Part shown: one piece after another, positions 36,001 to 46,439 of the stretch | Numbering within the stretch: position 1 is the first letter of the stretch | Layout: the number at the start of each line of letters is the position of its first letter | Source: Anaerolineales bacterium | GTDB lineage: Bacteria; Chloroflexota; Anaerolineae; Anaerolineales; UBA4823 | Length of the DNA: 55,393 nucleotides | NCBI GenBank assembly: GCA_016935755.1 | Contig: JAFGQI010000046.1 | Coordinates: 1-55,393, forward strand | Direction: 5' to 3' | Program-made: the position numbers and the translations under genes | Notes under the pieces: generated by a model | What the model was told of the DNA's origin: nothing | Seen by the model: the letters and a program-made list of their open reading frames with translations, nothing else | Database searches by the model: none

Positions 36001-36217
36001 TCTCCCTCTACTATGCCTGGGTGAAGTTGACGAAGCCCTCTCGCTTATCCGCCAGCGCCTGGCTGCTGATCCACATCCACCAGACCTTCTCGATATGCTT
36101 CAATGGTTTGACGCCCTCCAGCAGCGCCAGCCTGACCTCCCCGGCCTCGCCGAAGCCATCACTCTCCTATGCTCCGCCCTTCCCTCTTCACCTGATCGGG
36201 AGAATGGTCAGGAGTGA
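33020..36217 (+). CDS. Membrane-anchored NTPase with a long TPR repeat array
   Basis: A 1065-residue protein. Two hydrophobic helices (about 3-22 and 50-67) anchor the N-terminus. An NTPase domain follows with Walker A GSPMIGKT (122-129) and Walker B LLIFIDD (D184-D185), resembling STAND/AAA ATPases, then a helical region (about 260-470). From residue 479 come twelve 37-residue TPR-like repeats (NNRGxSYAALGKxQEAIADYTQAIAL pattern) plus a degraded thirteenth. STAND proteins often use such repeats to detect a ligand and then oligomerise. Function unknown; a sensor or defence role is possible. The SD is GAGG just before the ATG. Confidence 0.85.
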   Translation: MKSRLIILIIILFAVVILWVTSAFWIPAVVSFLPSITDRAESINIISNLVQIFAPILSIFVSILIWFFRKEPIPEKPTPLQPATSAELLDQYLPSGGKINWIERSAVELSDLSRYRKIAILGSPMIGKTRQAIEFIHQAEGRLVSSHRIYQLNSSDFSKYSASEILAVYRRGLNPQIPLLIFIDDLQYHYRGEAIRRLGEVLQNLNQECHELYVLITARTESLEDEHRQWLENQVNLRVPLSTLDDRLMENLIFANAGYHQITLDTPLVRLLIERSRGVPQTVVFTLQRLADQRIFTPTLEQLAGNIILSLSTQILPNLYRDIARAHPAAEPLLESLATFYAVRVTPYTFLVYAYAVELWLRKQRWHFPGLQNLALRRALRHLVRYEFSLAGPKININDNLVEGFFSSEIASQNLGHFLARYRYLFHNTFFRHLYPGARRHSDALHDLALDSYQRKDFQQAAHLYSLAIEVHPHPGYYHNRGLSYAALGKREEAIADYTQAIALFPDDADKASAFNNRGNSFYALGKHQEAIDDFTQAIALFTDEADKASAFYNRGNSYAALGKRQEAIADYTQSIALFTDDADKAKAYGNRGASYAALNEYQKAIDDYTQAIALFTDDADKAKAFTNRGVCYADLGKRQEAIADYTRAIAFYPDDTDKAKAFNNRGLSCATLGKHQEAIADYTRAIALFTDDADKAKAFTNRGLTYAVLGKHQEAIADYTQAIALFPDDVDKATAFYNRGLSYAALGKRDEAIADYTQAIALYPAEADKAKAFHNRGYTYADLGKHQEAIDDYTQAIALYPAEADKASAFNNRGNSFYALGKHQEAIADYTQAIAFYPDDTDKATAFNNRGLSYAALGERREAIADYTQSIALFTDDADKAKAFFNRGRYYAALGEHPKAIADCTQAIALYPMEANKAKAYFGRANLLILLNRQDEAESDLKQAQLLSPDNPYTIGGWAYLSYARGDYSASVEQFRRVASLSDGPTDWNFDLALPLLCLGEVDEALSLIRQRLAADPHPPDLLDMLQWFDALQQRQPDLPGLAEAITLLCSALPSSPDRENGQE
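34454..35785 (+). repeat. Twelve tandem 111-bp repeats
   Basis: Units begin at 34454, 34565, 34676 and every 111 bases to 35675; a thirteenth diverged unit begins at 35786. Many units are nearly identical in DNA, including synonymous positions, which indicates recent duplication or gene conversion. Encodes the TPR array of the surrounding gene. Confidence 0.92.
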
Positions 36218-36250
36218 AATTTATCGGAGTTACACATCCCGGCCGAATCC

Positions 36251-36748
36251 ATGAATCTTCGCAGCCCCTTCGACCTGGACTCCTATATCCAGCGCATCCA
36301 AAACAGCCCATGCTTCATCTGTGAGATGATTGCCGGTCGTCTGGACGGGAATCATGTCATCTATCAGGATGATACCATCATTGCTTTTCTGAATAAGTAC
36401 CCGGTTCTCTTCGGATACGCGCTGGTTGCGCCGGTGCAGCACAAAGAGCAGGTGACCGGCGATTTCAGCCTGGATGAATACCTGGCTCTCCAGCGCGGGG
36501 TCTATCAGGTTGCCGAAGCGGTGCGGCGCACGGTGGAGACAGAGCGGGTTTACATCCTCTCTCTGGGCAGCCAGCAGGGCAACCGGCATGTCCACTGGCA
36601 CATTGCCCCCCTGCCGTATGGGGTGCCGTTCGAGCAGCAGCAGTTGGAAGCCTTATCCGCCGAAAACGGCATCCTGGAGATCCCCGACCGCGAGATGGCG
36701 GAACTTGCCAGCCGGATCCTCCAGAACATGCGTCTGGATGGCGGCTGA
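36251..36748 (+). CDS. HIT-family nucleotide hydrolase/transferase
   Basis: A 165-residue histidine-triad protein; the active-site motif NRHVHWHIAPLP shows the His-x-His-x-His pattern. The N-terminal CFICEMIAG keeps the two cysteines often seen in this branch, and DDTIIAFLNKYPVLFGYALVAP is the usual core strand. Likely hydrolyses nucleotide phosphoramidates or dinucleoside polyphosphates. It begins 33 bases after the TPR-NTPase gene, without a clear SD. Confidence 0.85.
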   Translation: MNLRSPFDLDSYIQRIQNSPCFICEMIAGRLDGNHVIYQDDTIIAFLNKYPVLFGYALVAPVQHKEQVTGDFSLDEYLALQRGVYQVAEAVRRTVETERVYILSLGSQQGNRHVHWHIAPLPYGVPFEQQQLEALSAENGILEIPDREMAELASRILQNMRLDGG

Positions 36749-36760
36749 TCTGGGGATACC

Positions 36761-36976
36761 GTGAGGTTCAACCAGCTTGCCAGGCTTCCCTCTGGCTTTG
36801 CCCGCCTGCGCTCCCTGGAATAGCTCGACCTGCGCGCCAACGCGCTGACCAGTTTGACCGATGAACTGCAAGAACTGCCCAATCTGCGCAAAATTGATCT
36901 GGGCTGTAACCGGCTGGCGAAAATCCTACCTTGTTTATCCATGCTTGTTGATCGCGGATGTATTATCTGTAGATAA
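36761..36976 (+). pseudogene. Leucine-rich-repeat gene remnant
   Basis: Reading from GTG 36761, the translation contains LRR units (FNQLARLPSGFARLRSLE, then LDLRANALTSL and LPNLRKIDLGCNRL) interrupted by an in-frame TAG at 36821-36823. Only about two repeats remain and nothing else of the gene is seen, so it is a decayed fragment. It lies directly after the HIT gene and ends at the MazEF promoter region. Confidence 0.7.
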
Positions 36977-37030
36977 TTATCTATAACCCTTGACGAATCA
37001 GATAAAGGGGTGTATCTTCTTTGTAGATAC
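36962..37030. promoter_or_regulatory. Probable MazE operator sites
   Basis: Two inverted repeats with the same half-site: ATTATCT-GT-AGATAAT (36962-36977) and GTATCT-N7-AGATAC (37012-37030). The second covers the -10 box of the antitoxin gene. AbrB/MazE-type antitoxins commonly repress at such sites. Confidence 0.5.
36990..37018 (+). promoter_or_regulatory. Promoter of the mazEF operon
   Basis: TTGACG (36990-36995), 17 bases, TATCTT (37013-37018) preceded by TG. Confidence 0.6.
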
Positions 37031-37048
37031 AGAAAGGAGATATAACCC

Positions 37049-37291
37049 ATGCTAACCAGAGTTCAGAAATGGGGGAACAGCCTGGCGCTGCGAATCCCTA
37101 AAGCCTTTGCGGCAGACGCCCAGTTGGCGGATGATACCGTGGTAGAAATCTCTTTGGTAGATGGTCAGATTGTGATCAAGCCAGTGAGCGCACCACGATG
37201 GACTCTTGATACTCTATTAGCCGGAGTGACAAGCGGCAATCTTCATCACGAGACAGATACAGGTGATGCCTTAGGAAACGAGATCTGGTAA
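37049..37291 (+). CDS. mazE: MazE-type (AbrB-fold) antitoxin
   Basis: An 80-residue protein beginning MLTRVQKWGNSLALRIPKAFA, the signature of the swapped-hairpin AbrB/MazE DNA-binding domain; a conserved VEISLVDGQIVIKP strand follows and the C-terminal half is acidic and likely disordered until it binds the toxin. SD AAGGAG lies before the ATG. Four bases separate it from the toxin gene. Confidence 0.88.
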   Translation: MLTRVQKWGNSLALRIPKAFAADAQLADDTVVEISLVDGQIVIKPVSAPRWTLDTLLAGVTSGNLHHETDTGDALGNEIW

Positions 37292-37295
37292 ACCT

Positions 37296-37628
37296 ATGGA
37301 GTATATACCGGATCGTGGCGATATTGTTTGGGTAACTTTCAACCCACAAGCGGGGCATGAACAGGCTGGGCGGCGTCCGGCGCTGGTTTTGTCGCCAGCG
37401 CCTTATAACGGAAAAGTCGGTTTGGCAATCCTTTGCCCGATCACCAGCCAGGTCAAGGGGTACCCGTTCGAAGTTTTGATCCCTGCCGGTTTGCCCATCA
37501 GTGGGGCAATATTATCCGATCAGGTTAAGAGCCTTGACTGGAAAGCCAGGCAAGTGGAATTGGTCTGTACACTGCCGTCCGTAATTACTGATGAGGTGCT
37601 GCAAAAGATTATCACTTTACTTACATAA
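37296..37628 (+). CDS. mazF: MazF toxin (mRNA interferase)
   Basis: A 110-residue PemK/MazF fold protein: IPDRGDIVWVTFNPQAGHEQAGRRPALVLSP at the N-terminus with the conserved RRPALVLSP, then LAILCPITSQVKGYPFEV and SGAILSDQVKSLDW. Expected to cut single-stranded RNA at a short motif. Different from the toxin at 28577, so the window has two separate PemK-fold toxins. Its stop codon lies inside the terminator stem. Confidence 0.92.
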   Translation: MEYIPDRGDIVWVTFNPQAGHEQAGRRPALVLSPAPYNGKVGLAILCPITSQVKGYPFEVLIPAGLPISGAILSDQVKSLDWKARQVELVCTLPSVITDEVLQKIITLLT

Positions 37629-37665
37629 ACAGCAATGAGACCCCGAAGGGGTCTCATTGCTGTTT
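37627..37665. terminator. Strong bidirectional terminator
   Basis: An 18-bp perfect inverted repeat (37627-37644 and 37648-37665) with a GAA loop; T-rich tails in both directions. It ends mazF on the plus strand and the tRNA-Pro gene on the minus strand. Confidence 0.9.
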
Positions 37666-37673
37666 TATCTCTG

Positions 37674-37748
37674 TCGGGGCGGAGAGATTTGAACTCTCGA
37701 CCTCACGGACCCGAACCGTGCGCTCTAGCCGGGCTGAGCCACGCCCCG
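37674..37748 (-). tRNA. tRNA-Pro (anticodon CGG)
   Basis: 75 bases with a 7-bp acceptor (CGGGGCG/CGCCCCG), D arm (GCTC...GAGC), anticodon arm CACGG-TTCGGGT-CCGTG with anticodon CGG, and T arm GAGAG-TTCAAAT-CTCTC. The discriminator is A and CCA is not encoded. It lies at the edge of the accessory region. Confidence 0.95.
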
Positions 37749-38029
37749 TGTGCATGGTACAGGCTTTGCGGGTCCAAAGCCAGCACGATTTTTGAGTGGG
37801 CTGATTCTACTTCAACGCGGGATGCTTGTCAACTGGCAGCGCGAGACCGCCGGGTCGTCGAATATTCTCTCTCTTGCCACTGGCAGAGCGGCGGCTTCCT
37901 GGGTATAATGGTGGCACATCCCCGGTTGGGAGAAATAAAGCATCAATATATACCTGTTTTAGCCTGGTGCGGGCTGCCCAATAGCGGCGAGCCAGGCTGA
38001 TCAATCTCTAATCTTGCAAGGAGTATTTT
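37749..38029. other. Intergenic region upstream of ino1
   Basis: 281 bases with no gene. It contains a perfect TATAAT (37904-37909), without a good -35, about 120 bases before ino1. Confidence 0.4.
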
Positions 38030-39118
38030 ATGAGCGAATCGAAAAAAGTGCGTGTGGCGATTATTGGGGTAGGGAACTGCGCCTCTTCCCTGGTGCAAGG
38101 GGTGCATTTCTACCAGAATGCTGCTGACAGCGACCAGATCCCTGGTCTGATGCACGTCAACCTGGGTGGTTATCACGTGCGCGATATCGAGTTTTCTGCC
38201 GCTTTCGATGTCGTGGATACCAAGGTAGGCAAAGATCTGAGTGAAGCTATTTTTGCATATCCGAATAATACTTACAAGTTCACCGAGGTGCCCAATCTGA
38301 ATTTGCCTGTATCACGCGGCATGACCCATGATGGATTGGGAAAGTACTTATCTCAAATCCTGAAGAAAGCGCCCGGCCCAACCGCTGATATTGTCGGCAT
38401 TTTACGCAGCACGCAGACAGATGTGGTGGTGAATTTCTTACCCGTGGGTTCGGAGATGGCGACCAAGTGGTATGTAGAGCAGGTGCTGGAAGCAGGCTGC
38501 GGCTTTGTGAATGGCATCCCGGTCTTCATCGCCAGTCAAGAATATTGGGCCAAGCGTTTCCAGGAGCGTGGTCTACCGCTCATCGGCGATGATGTCAAGA
38601 GCCAGGTGGGCGCGACCATCCTTCACCGCGTGATGACCAGCCTGTTTGTGGATCGTGGTGTGCGTCTGGACCGCACATACCAGTTGAATTTTGGCGGCAA
38701 TACCGATTTTCTCAATATGCTGGAGCGTGAGCGGCTGGAGTCGAAGAAGATATCCAAGACGAATGCCGTGACCAGTATGTTGCCCTATGGCCTGCCGGAT
38801 ACAAACGTGCACGTTGGGCCCAGCGATTATGTTCCCTGGCTGACCGACCGGAAGTGGTGCTATATTCGCATGGAAGGCACCACCTTTGGGGAAGTGCCTC
38901 TCAATATCGAGGCGAAATTGGAAGTGTGGGATTCTCCCAACTCGGCTGGCGTGATCATTGATGCTGTCCGCTGCGCCAAGCTGGCGAGAGATCGAGGGAT
39001 TTCTGGCCCGCTGATTGGCCCAGCATCCTACTTTATGAAGTCGCCCCCCAAGCAGTTCAAGGACAGCATTGCTCGTGAGATGACGGAAGCCTTCATCAAG
39101 GGTGACCAAGAAAATTAA
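38030..39118 (+). CDS. ino1: Myo-inositol-1-phosphate synthase
   Basis: Converts glucose-6-phosphate to myo-inositol-1-phosphate using NAD; 362 residues, the short bacterial/archaeal form. N-terminal nucleotide-binding [17 protein letters not shown], then [26 protein letters not shown] and [12 protein letters not shown] are family motifs. It supplies inositol for phosphatidylinositol-type lipids, common in Chloroflexota and Actinobacteria. AAGGAG precedes the ATG. Transcribed alone; yebC follows after 74 bases with its own promoter. Confidence 0.94.
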   Translation: MSESKKVRVAIIGVGNCASSLVQGVHFYQNAADSDQIPGLMHVNLGGYHVRDIEFSAAFDVVDTKVGKDLSEAIFAYPNNTYKFTEVPNLNLPVSRGMTHDGLGKYLSQILKKAPGPTADIVGILRSTQTDVVVNFLPVGSEMATKWYVEQVLEAGCGFVNGIPVFIASQEYWAKRFQERGLPLIGDDVKSQVGATILHRVMTSLFVDRGVRLDRTYQLNFGGNTDFLNMLERERLESKKISKTNAVTSMLPYGLPDTNVHVGPSDYVPWLTDRKWCYIRMEGTTFGEVPLNIEAKLEVWDSPNSAGVIIDAVRCAKLARDRGISGPLIGPASYFMKSPPKQFKDSIAREMTEAFIKGDQEN

Positions 39119-39124
39119 ATGCAG

Positions 39125-39133
39125 TGGTATAAT
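39125..39133 (+). promoter_or_regulatory. Extended -10 promoter of yebC
   Basis: TGG followed by TATAAT (39128-39133), 60 bases before yebC. The same TGGTATAAT occurs before the gene at 48219. Confidence 0.6.
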
Positions 39134-39192
39134 TCCTTCGCCCAAAAAGGGCTGATTGGATAAAGTCTGGTAATTTTGTAGGAGAGAAATGT

Positions 39193-39948
39193 ATGTCTGG
39201 ACATTCACACTGGGCGACGATTCGGCGGAAGAAGGAAGGCCAGGATGCTAAGCGCGGCCAAATCTTCACTCGCCTGGCGCGGGAGATTGTGATCGCGGCG
39301 CGGGAGGGGGGCGGCGATCCCAGCATCAATGTGCGCTTACAGCTGGCAATTGACCGTGCTCGAGCCCAAAACATGCCCAAGGAAAATATCGAACGGGCGA
39401 TCAAGCGCGGCACGGGTGATTCTAAAGAAGGAAATGTAATTGAAGAAGTGGTTTACGAAGGCTACGGACCGCATGGCATCGCCTTAATGATCTCGTGCGT
39501 GACGGATAATCGCAATCGCTCCGTTGCTGAAATTCGCCATGTTTTGAACCGCATGGGCGGGACGATGGCGGAGGCTGGTTCAGTGGCCTGGCAGTTCAAA
39601 CGGATTGCCTATTTTTCCTTTCCCCTGGAAAAACGCAATCCGGATGATATCTTTGAACTGGCGGTCGAGGCTGGCGCGGATGATGTAACCTTCGAAGATG
39701 ACATGGTTGAAATTGTCGCACCAGTTGAAGCCTTCAAAGATATTAATGATAAGCTGAAGGCCGCTGGTATTGTCCCCGATGAAGCAGAACTGCGTTTGTC
39801 TCCTAACAATGAAATGGAACTGGGGAATGATGAGACCTTGCAGGTGCTGAAGTTGGTGGATACATTGGAAGAATTGGATGACGTTCAGGATGTATATTCA
39901 TCCCTGGCAATCTCCGATGAAGTGATGGCTCAACTGGAAGAAGCCTGA
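39193..39948 (+). CDS. yebC: YebC/PmpR-family protein
   Basis: A 251-residue protein with the canonical start MSGHSHWATIRRKKEGQDAKRG and the conserved GYGPHGIALMISCVTDNRNR; three-domain YebC fold of normal length. The family was annotated as DNA-binding regulators and more recently as factors that help ribosomes with difficult peptides. It lies just ahead of ruvC-ruvA, its usual place. AGGAGA is the SD. Confidence 0.95.
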   Translation: MSGHSHWATIRRKKEGQDAKRGQIFTRLAREIVIAAREGGGDPSINVRLQLAIDRARAQNMPKENIERAIKRGTGDSKEGNVIEEVVYEGYGPHGIALMISCVTDNRNRSVAEIRHVLNRMGGTMAEAGSVAWQFKRIAYFSFPLEKRNPDDIFELAVEAGADDVTFEDDMVEIVAPVEAFKDINDKLKAAGIVPDEAELRLSPNNEMELGNDETLQVLKLVDTLEELDDVQDVYSSLAISDEVMAQLEEA

Positions 39949-39954
39949 TTTGGG

Positions 39955-40455
39955 ATGGTGGTGATTGGGATTGACCCTGGGACGGCGACGACCGGCTATG
40001 GCCTGGTAAAGGAAAATCCGGATGGGAGTCTGGCTGTTGTCGATTATGGAGTGATCCTTACCCCAGCGGACAAGCCCATGCCCGAACGCTTGCTGGAATT
40101 GTATCGCCGTTTGTTAGATATCATTCTTCTCCACCGGCCTGAAAGCGGCGCGGTGGAGAAGCTGTTTTTTGCACGCAACGTGACAACGGCATTGAGCGTG
40201 GGGCAGGGCAGGGGTGTGGCCATGCTGGCTTTGGCTCAGGCCGGGTTGACCGTGGGTGAATATGCCCCCATGGAGATCAAGCAGGCTATTGCCGGCTACG
40301 GCGGTGCAGATAAAAACCAGATTCAACAGATGGTGCGCGCTCTGTTGGGGCTGGCAGAGATACCGCGCCCGGATGACGCCGCGGATGCACTGGCGGTAGC
40401 GATCTGCCATGTACACAGCGCACGGATTCAATCTCTCTATCGAGAAGAAGAGTAA
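39955..40455 (+). CDS. ruvC: Holliday junction resolvase RuvC
   Basis: Endonuclease that resolves Holliday junctions; 166 residues. The catalytic acidic residues are in IGIDPGTATTGYG (Asp7), the central AVEKLFFARN (Glu) and C-terminal DDAADALAVAICH (two Asp). It starts six bases after yebC and ends six before ruvA. Confidence 0.95.
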   Translation: MVVIGIDPGTATTGYGLVKENPDGSLAVVDYGVILTPADKPMPERLLELYRRLLDIILLHRPESGAVEKLFFARNVTTALSVGQGRGVAMLALAQAGLTVGEYAPMEIKQAIAGYGGADKNQIQQMVRALLGLAEIPRPDDAADALAVAICHVHSARIQSLYREEE

Positions 40456-40461
40456 AAGAAG

Positions 40462-41037
40462 ATGATCGCCAGTTTGAGTGGACAGGTTCTTGAAATATTT
40501 CCGGACAGCATTGTTCTGGATGTAGGTGGGGTTGGCTTCCAGATCTTCATCCCCGTCCCATCCCGCGATCATCTGCATCCTGGTGAGAGTAAATTCTTTT
40601 TTACGTATTTGATCGTCCGTCAGGACCTCCTGGCGCTTTATGGGTTTGAGTCAAAAGAAGAGCGCGACTTTTTTATATTATTGCTGAGCGTGGATGGAGT
40701 AGGGCCGAAGTCGGCGCTGGCAGTTCTCTCGGTGTTGTCGCCTGAGACCATTCGCCGGGCAGTTTTTCACGAGCAGCCGGATGTCTTCAGCCGGGTTCCT
40801 GGGATCGGTAAGAAAACAGCTCAAAAAATCTTGCTGCAGCTGCAAGATCGCATTCAGGCAGTGACGGGGTTGGAAGCGGTGGCGCCGGCTTCAGATGTGG
40901 ACGCCGAAGTCATGTCTGCGCTGACTACCCTGGGCTTTAGTGTGGTCGAAGCTCAGACCGCCCTGCAGACGATCCCGCGCGACGCGCCTCAAGATGTGGA
41001 GACGCGCCTGCGCCTGGCGCTGCAGTATTTATCATGA
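40462..41037 (+). CDS. ruvA: Holliday junction DNA helicase subunit RuvA
   Basis: Binds the junction and loads RuvB. The OB-fold N-terminus (MIASLSGQVLEIF and FFTYLIVRQDLLALYGF), two helix-hairpin-helix motifs (LLSVDGVGPKSALAVLS and FSRVPGIGKKTAQKILLQL) and a C-terminal helical domain (MSALTTLGFSVVEAQ) are complete in 191 residues. ruvB is not adjacent; proC follows. Confidence 0.95.
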   Translation: MIASLSGQVLEIFPDSIVLDVGGVGFQIFIPVPSRDHLHPGESKFFFTYLIVRQDLLALYGFESKEERDFFILLLSVDGVGPKSALAVLSVLSPETIRRAVFHEQPDVFSRVPGIGKKTAQKILLQLQDRIQAVTGLEAVAPASDVDAEVMSALTTLGFSVVEAQTALQTIPRDAPQDVETRLRLALQYLS

Positions 41038-41050
41038 GGTTAACAAACAG

Positions 41051-41902
41051 GTGTTGGATCATAAGAAAATAGCGTTCATCGGCCCGGGTGCAATGGCCGA
41101 AGCCATGATTTTTGGCCTGGTTCGCCAGGGTCTTGCTGCTCCTGGCGCTATGATTGCAGCTGGACCGCGCCAGGAACGCCTGGACCAGTTAAACAGCCTC
41201 TATGGTGTCCTGGGTGATCTTGACAACGCCTCGGCTGCCAGGCAGGCAGATGTGGTTGTACTCTCGGTAAAACCGCAGCGTCTGGAGCGTGTCCTGGCCG
41301 GTTTGAATGGAGTCGTCCCAGAAAAAGCGATGGTTTTATCCATCGTGGCTGGGGCCTCGATTGAAAAAATCAGCTCTGGTCTAGGGCATTCTATCATTGT
41401 GCGCTCGATGCCTAACACGCCGGCCCAAATTGGTGAAGGCATCACCGTCTGGACGGCCTCCGCAGGGGTATCTGCAGAACAGTTGGAAATGACTCGCCAG
41501 ATATTGGGCGCCCTGGGTCAGGAAATATTTGTCGAAGAGGAAAGTTATCTGGATATGGCGACTGCTCTATCGGGCACCGGGCCGGCTTATGTGTTTCTTT
41601 TCATGGAAGCGATGGTCGATGCCGGGGTGCATTTGGGGTTCCCCAGGCGCATTGCCGAGCAGCTGGTCGCTCAAACTGTGCGCGGCGCAGTAGATTATTA
41701 CACCCGGCGGGATGACCCCGTTCACCTGGCCCGCCTGCGGAATGAAGTCACCTCTCCCGGGGGCACTTCGGCTGCTGCGCTTTATTATCTTGAAAAAGCC
41801 GGTTTCCGCACTGCCATCTCGCGTGCCATCTGGGCTGCTTATGAGCGTTCCCAGGAGTTGGGCAAGGGTGGGCAAGGCCGCGCTCCTGACCAGAGAGCGT
41901 AA
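41051..41902 (+). CDS. proC: Pyrroline-5-carboxylate reductase
   Basis: Last step of proline synthesis: reduces pyrroline-5-carboxylate with NAD(P)H. 283 residues, normal. KIAFIGPGAMAEAMIFGL is the Rossmann glycine motif; VVLSVKPQ, RSMPNTPAQIGEG and the C-terminal ALSGTGPAYVF and RLRNEVTSPGGTSAAAL are ProC signatures. A GTG start at 41051 follows GAGGT at the right distance. Transcribed after ruvA with 13 bases between. Confidence 0.93.
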   Translation: MLDHKKIAFIGPGAMAEAMIFGLVRQGLAAPGAMIAAGPRQERLDQLNSLYGVLGDLDNASAARQADVVVLSVKPQRLERVLAGLNGVVPEKAMVLSIVAGASIEKISSGLGHSIIVRSMPNTPAQIGEGITVWTASAGVSAEQLEMTRQILGALGQEIFVEEESYLDMATALSGTGPAYVFLFMEAMVDAGVHLGFPRRIAEQLVAQTVRGAVDYYTRRDDPVHLARLRNEVTSPGGTSAAALYYLEKAGFRTAISRAIWAAYERSQELGKGGQGRAPDQRA

Positions 41903-41931
41903 TCCTGATCTGGAAGGCGATCGAGAATAAC

Positions 41932-41960
41932 TGGACAATCTAGGAGCTTTCAGGTATCAT
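41932..41960 (+). promoter_or_regulatory. Promoter of the atpAGDC operon
   Basis: TGGACA (41932-41937), 17 bases, TATCAT (41955-41960), directly before the SD (CGGAGG) of atpA. Confidence 0.6.
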
Positions 41961-41994
41961 CAGCCACGTTACTATCTAAAATCTCGGAGGGAAT

Positions 41995-43656
41995 ATGTCC
42001 GACCTGATCAATCAAATCGCAGCCGATTTGAAGAAACAAATAGATGCGTTTCAGCCAGAATTAGAGATTCGAGATGTAGGTGTCGTCATCGAGGCCGGTG
42101 ATGGGATCGCTCGCGCCAGCGGCCTGGCTGATGTTCGCGCCCAGGAGCTGGTTGAATTTGCCAATGGGGTTAGGGGAATTGCTTTCAATCTTGAAAAAGA
42201 CAGCGTGGGCGTGATTATCATGGGGGATTACTCAGAGATTGCGGAAGGTATGCAGGTTCGTTCTACCGGTCGCATTGCTTCTGTGCCAGTGGGTGATGGA
42301 CTGATTGGTCGGGTGGTCAATGCTCTAGGTGAGCCTGTTGATGGGAAAGGTCCGATAAAAACAAATCAATTTCGCCCCATTGAGCGCATTGCTCCCGGGG
42401 TGGTGATGCGTAAGGATGTGGATACGCCAGTTCAAACAGGCATCAAAGCCATCGATTCGATGATCCCGATTGGGCGTGGACAGCGTGAACTCATTATTGG
42501 CGATCGCCAAACAGGGAAAACCGCCCTCGCCATTGACGCGATCATCAATCAGAAGGGCAAAGACCTGTATTGTATCTATATCGCCATCGGGCAGAAGAAA
42601 GCTGCTGTTGCCCGAACGGTCGCCCTGCTGGAGCGGGTTGGGGCTATGGATTACACCATTGTTGTGGTAGCTGCGGCAGATGAATCGGCCGCGATGCAGT
42701 ATATTGCCCCTTATGCCGGCTGCGCCATGGGCGAGGAGTTCCTGGAGACGGGGCGGGATGCGCTGGTGGTATATGATGACCTGTCCAAACATGCCTGGGC
42801 TTACCGTCAGGTGTCGCTGCTGCTGCGCCGTCCACCTGGCCGGGAGGCTTATCCTGGCGATTTGTTCTACCTGCACAGCCGGTTATTGGAGCGCGCCGCC
42901 CGTGTAGCAGATAAGTTTGTGATTGTGCCGAAAGATTATGCAGGCAGCCAGGCGGACAGCGCGGATGCGTTGAACGGCATGATCTTTGATGGCCCAGTAG
43001 CCCTGCACGAAGCAGAGAAAGCCCTGGCTGAGATGGAGAACCATGAGGCCTATCAGGTTCTCAAGGTGCGCGGCTCCGGTGGTTCGTTGACCGCTCTACC
43101 TATTATCGAAACCCTGTTGGGCGATGTTTCAGCCTATGTACCCACCAATGTTATTTCGATCACCGATGGTCAGATATACCTGGAAAACAACCTGTTCTAC
43201 GCGGGTATTCGCCCGGCGGTGAATGTGGGCCTTTCGGTTTCACGCGTAGGTGGGGACGCTCAGACGAAAGCGATGAAACAGGTTGCTGGTCGTCTGCGCC
43301 TGGACATGGCGGCTTTTCGAGAACTGGCAGCCTTTGCCCAGTTCGGCTCCGACCTGGATAAGGCCACGCAGAATCAGCTCAACCGCGGCCAACGCCTGCA
43401 GGAGATCCTGAAGCAGCCGCAGTACGAGCCTATGTCATTGGAAAACCAGGTGATGCTGATCTTTGCCAGCACCCAGGGCTTTGCGGATAATGTCCCCCTG
43501 GATCGGATGCGCGCCTGGGAATTGTCGCTGCTGCGTTTTATGGAAAGTTCGTACCCCGAGATTGGCAGAGATATAGCTGAGAAGAAGCGCATCACCGATG
43601 AAACTCGGGATAAGCTGAAAACAGCTCTCGAAGCGTTTACCAACACCTGGCAATAG
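41995..43656 (+). CDS. atpA: F1 ATP synthase alpha subunit
   Basis: Nucleotide-binding, non-catalytic subunit of the F1 motor. The P-loop GDRQTGKT is at 169-176, the same position as in E. coli; [12 protein letters not shown] and [14 protein letters not shown] are signatures. Length is 553 residues, about 45-50 more than usual: an insertion lies between [10 protein letters not shown] (ends 304) and [10 protein letters not shown] (from 360), with VPKDYAGSQ and [12 protein letters not shown] inside. The reading frame is open and the flanks are normal, so it is a real insertion, not a frameshift. First gene of an F1 operon that lacks delta and Fo genes. Confidence 0.96.
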   Translation: MSDLINQIAADLKKQIDAFQPELEIRDVGVVIEAGDGIARASGLADVRAQELVEFANGVRGIAFNLEKDSVGVIIMGDYSEIAEGMQVRSTGRIASVPVGDGLIGRVVNALGEPVDGKGPIKTNQFRPIERIAPGVVMRKDVDTPVQTGIKAIDSMIPIGRGQRELIIGDRQTGKTALAIDAIINQKGKDLYCIYIAIGQKKAAVARTVALLERVGAMDYTIVVVAAADESAAMQYIAPYAGCAMGEEFLETGRDALVVYDDLSKHAWAYRQVSLLLRRPPGREAYPGDLFYLHSRLLERAARVADKFVIVPKDYAGSQADSADALNGMIFDGPVALHEAEKALAEMENHEAYQVLKVRGSGGSLTALPIIETLLGDVSAYVPTNVISITDGQIYLENNLFYAGIRPAVNVGLSVSRVGGDAQTKAMKQVAGRLRLDMAAFRELAAFAQFGSDLDKATQNQLNRGQRLQEILKQPQYEPMSLENQVMLIFASTQGFADNVPLDRMRAWELSLLRFMESSYPEIGRDIAEKKRITDETRDKLKTALEAFTNTWQ

Positions 43657-43666
43657 GGACCGGACG

Positions 43667-45975
<2,309 letters not shown>

Positions 45976-45977
45976 AC

Positions 45978-46436
45978 ATGCCCATTCGTTGTGAAATCGT
46001 CTCCCAGGATCGCATGGTATTTGAGGGCGATGCGGATATCGTCATTGTACCGGGCGAGATAGGACAGATGGGAATATTACCCAACCATGCACCCCTGCTC
46101 ACCACGCTCAAATTTGGCGTCCTGACGGTTCGATACCAGGGGCAGGAAGAATACTTCACCGTCGCCGGTGGTGTGGCTGAAATCCAGCCTGAAATCATCA
46201 CCGTCATGGCCGATGCAGCCGAAAACGTGCGTGAGATTGATGTCTCTCGGGCAGAGTCTGCCCGGCGAAGAGCAGAAGAGTATTTGCTGAAAGGCCCGCC
46301 GCCAGATACCGATGCTTACCTGGCGATGGAGGCTGCGCTCAAGCGTTCCAACTTACGATTGGAGGCTGCCAGACGTTTTCGCCGCAGCCAACAACCTGGT
46401 CAGATGTCTGGGATCAAACCCGGAGAAGATAAATAA
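45978..46436 (+). CDS. atpC: F1 ATP synthase epsilon subunit
   Basis: Stalk subunit with inhibitory role; 152 residues. N-terminal beta sandwich (CEIVSQDRMVFEGDADIVIVPGEIGQMGILPNHAPLLTTLK is the usual pattern) followed by a helical C-terminal domain (EIDVSRAESARRRAEEYL onward), slightly longer than usual, with a basic tail. It starts two bases after atpD and is followed after three by the MreB-like gene. Confidence 0.93.
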   Translation: MPIRCEIVSQDRMVFEGDADIVIVPGEIGQMGILPNHAPLLTTLKFGVLTVRYQGQEEYFTVAGGVAEIQPEIITVMADAAENVREIDVSRAESARRRAEEYLLKGPPPDTDAYLAMEAALKRSNLRLEAARRFRRSQQPGQMSGIKPGEDK

Positions 46437-46439
46437 TTT

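Noticed and set aside
37674-37748. Attachment-site duplication at tRNA-Pro
   Set aside because: No second copy of the tRNA 3' end was seen within the window.
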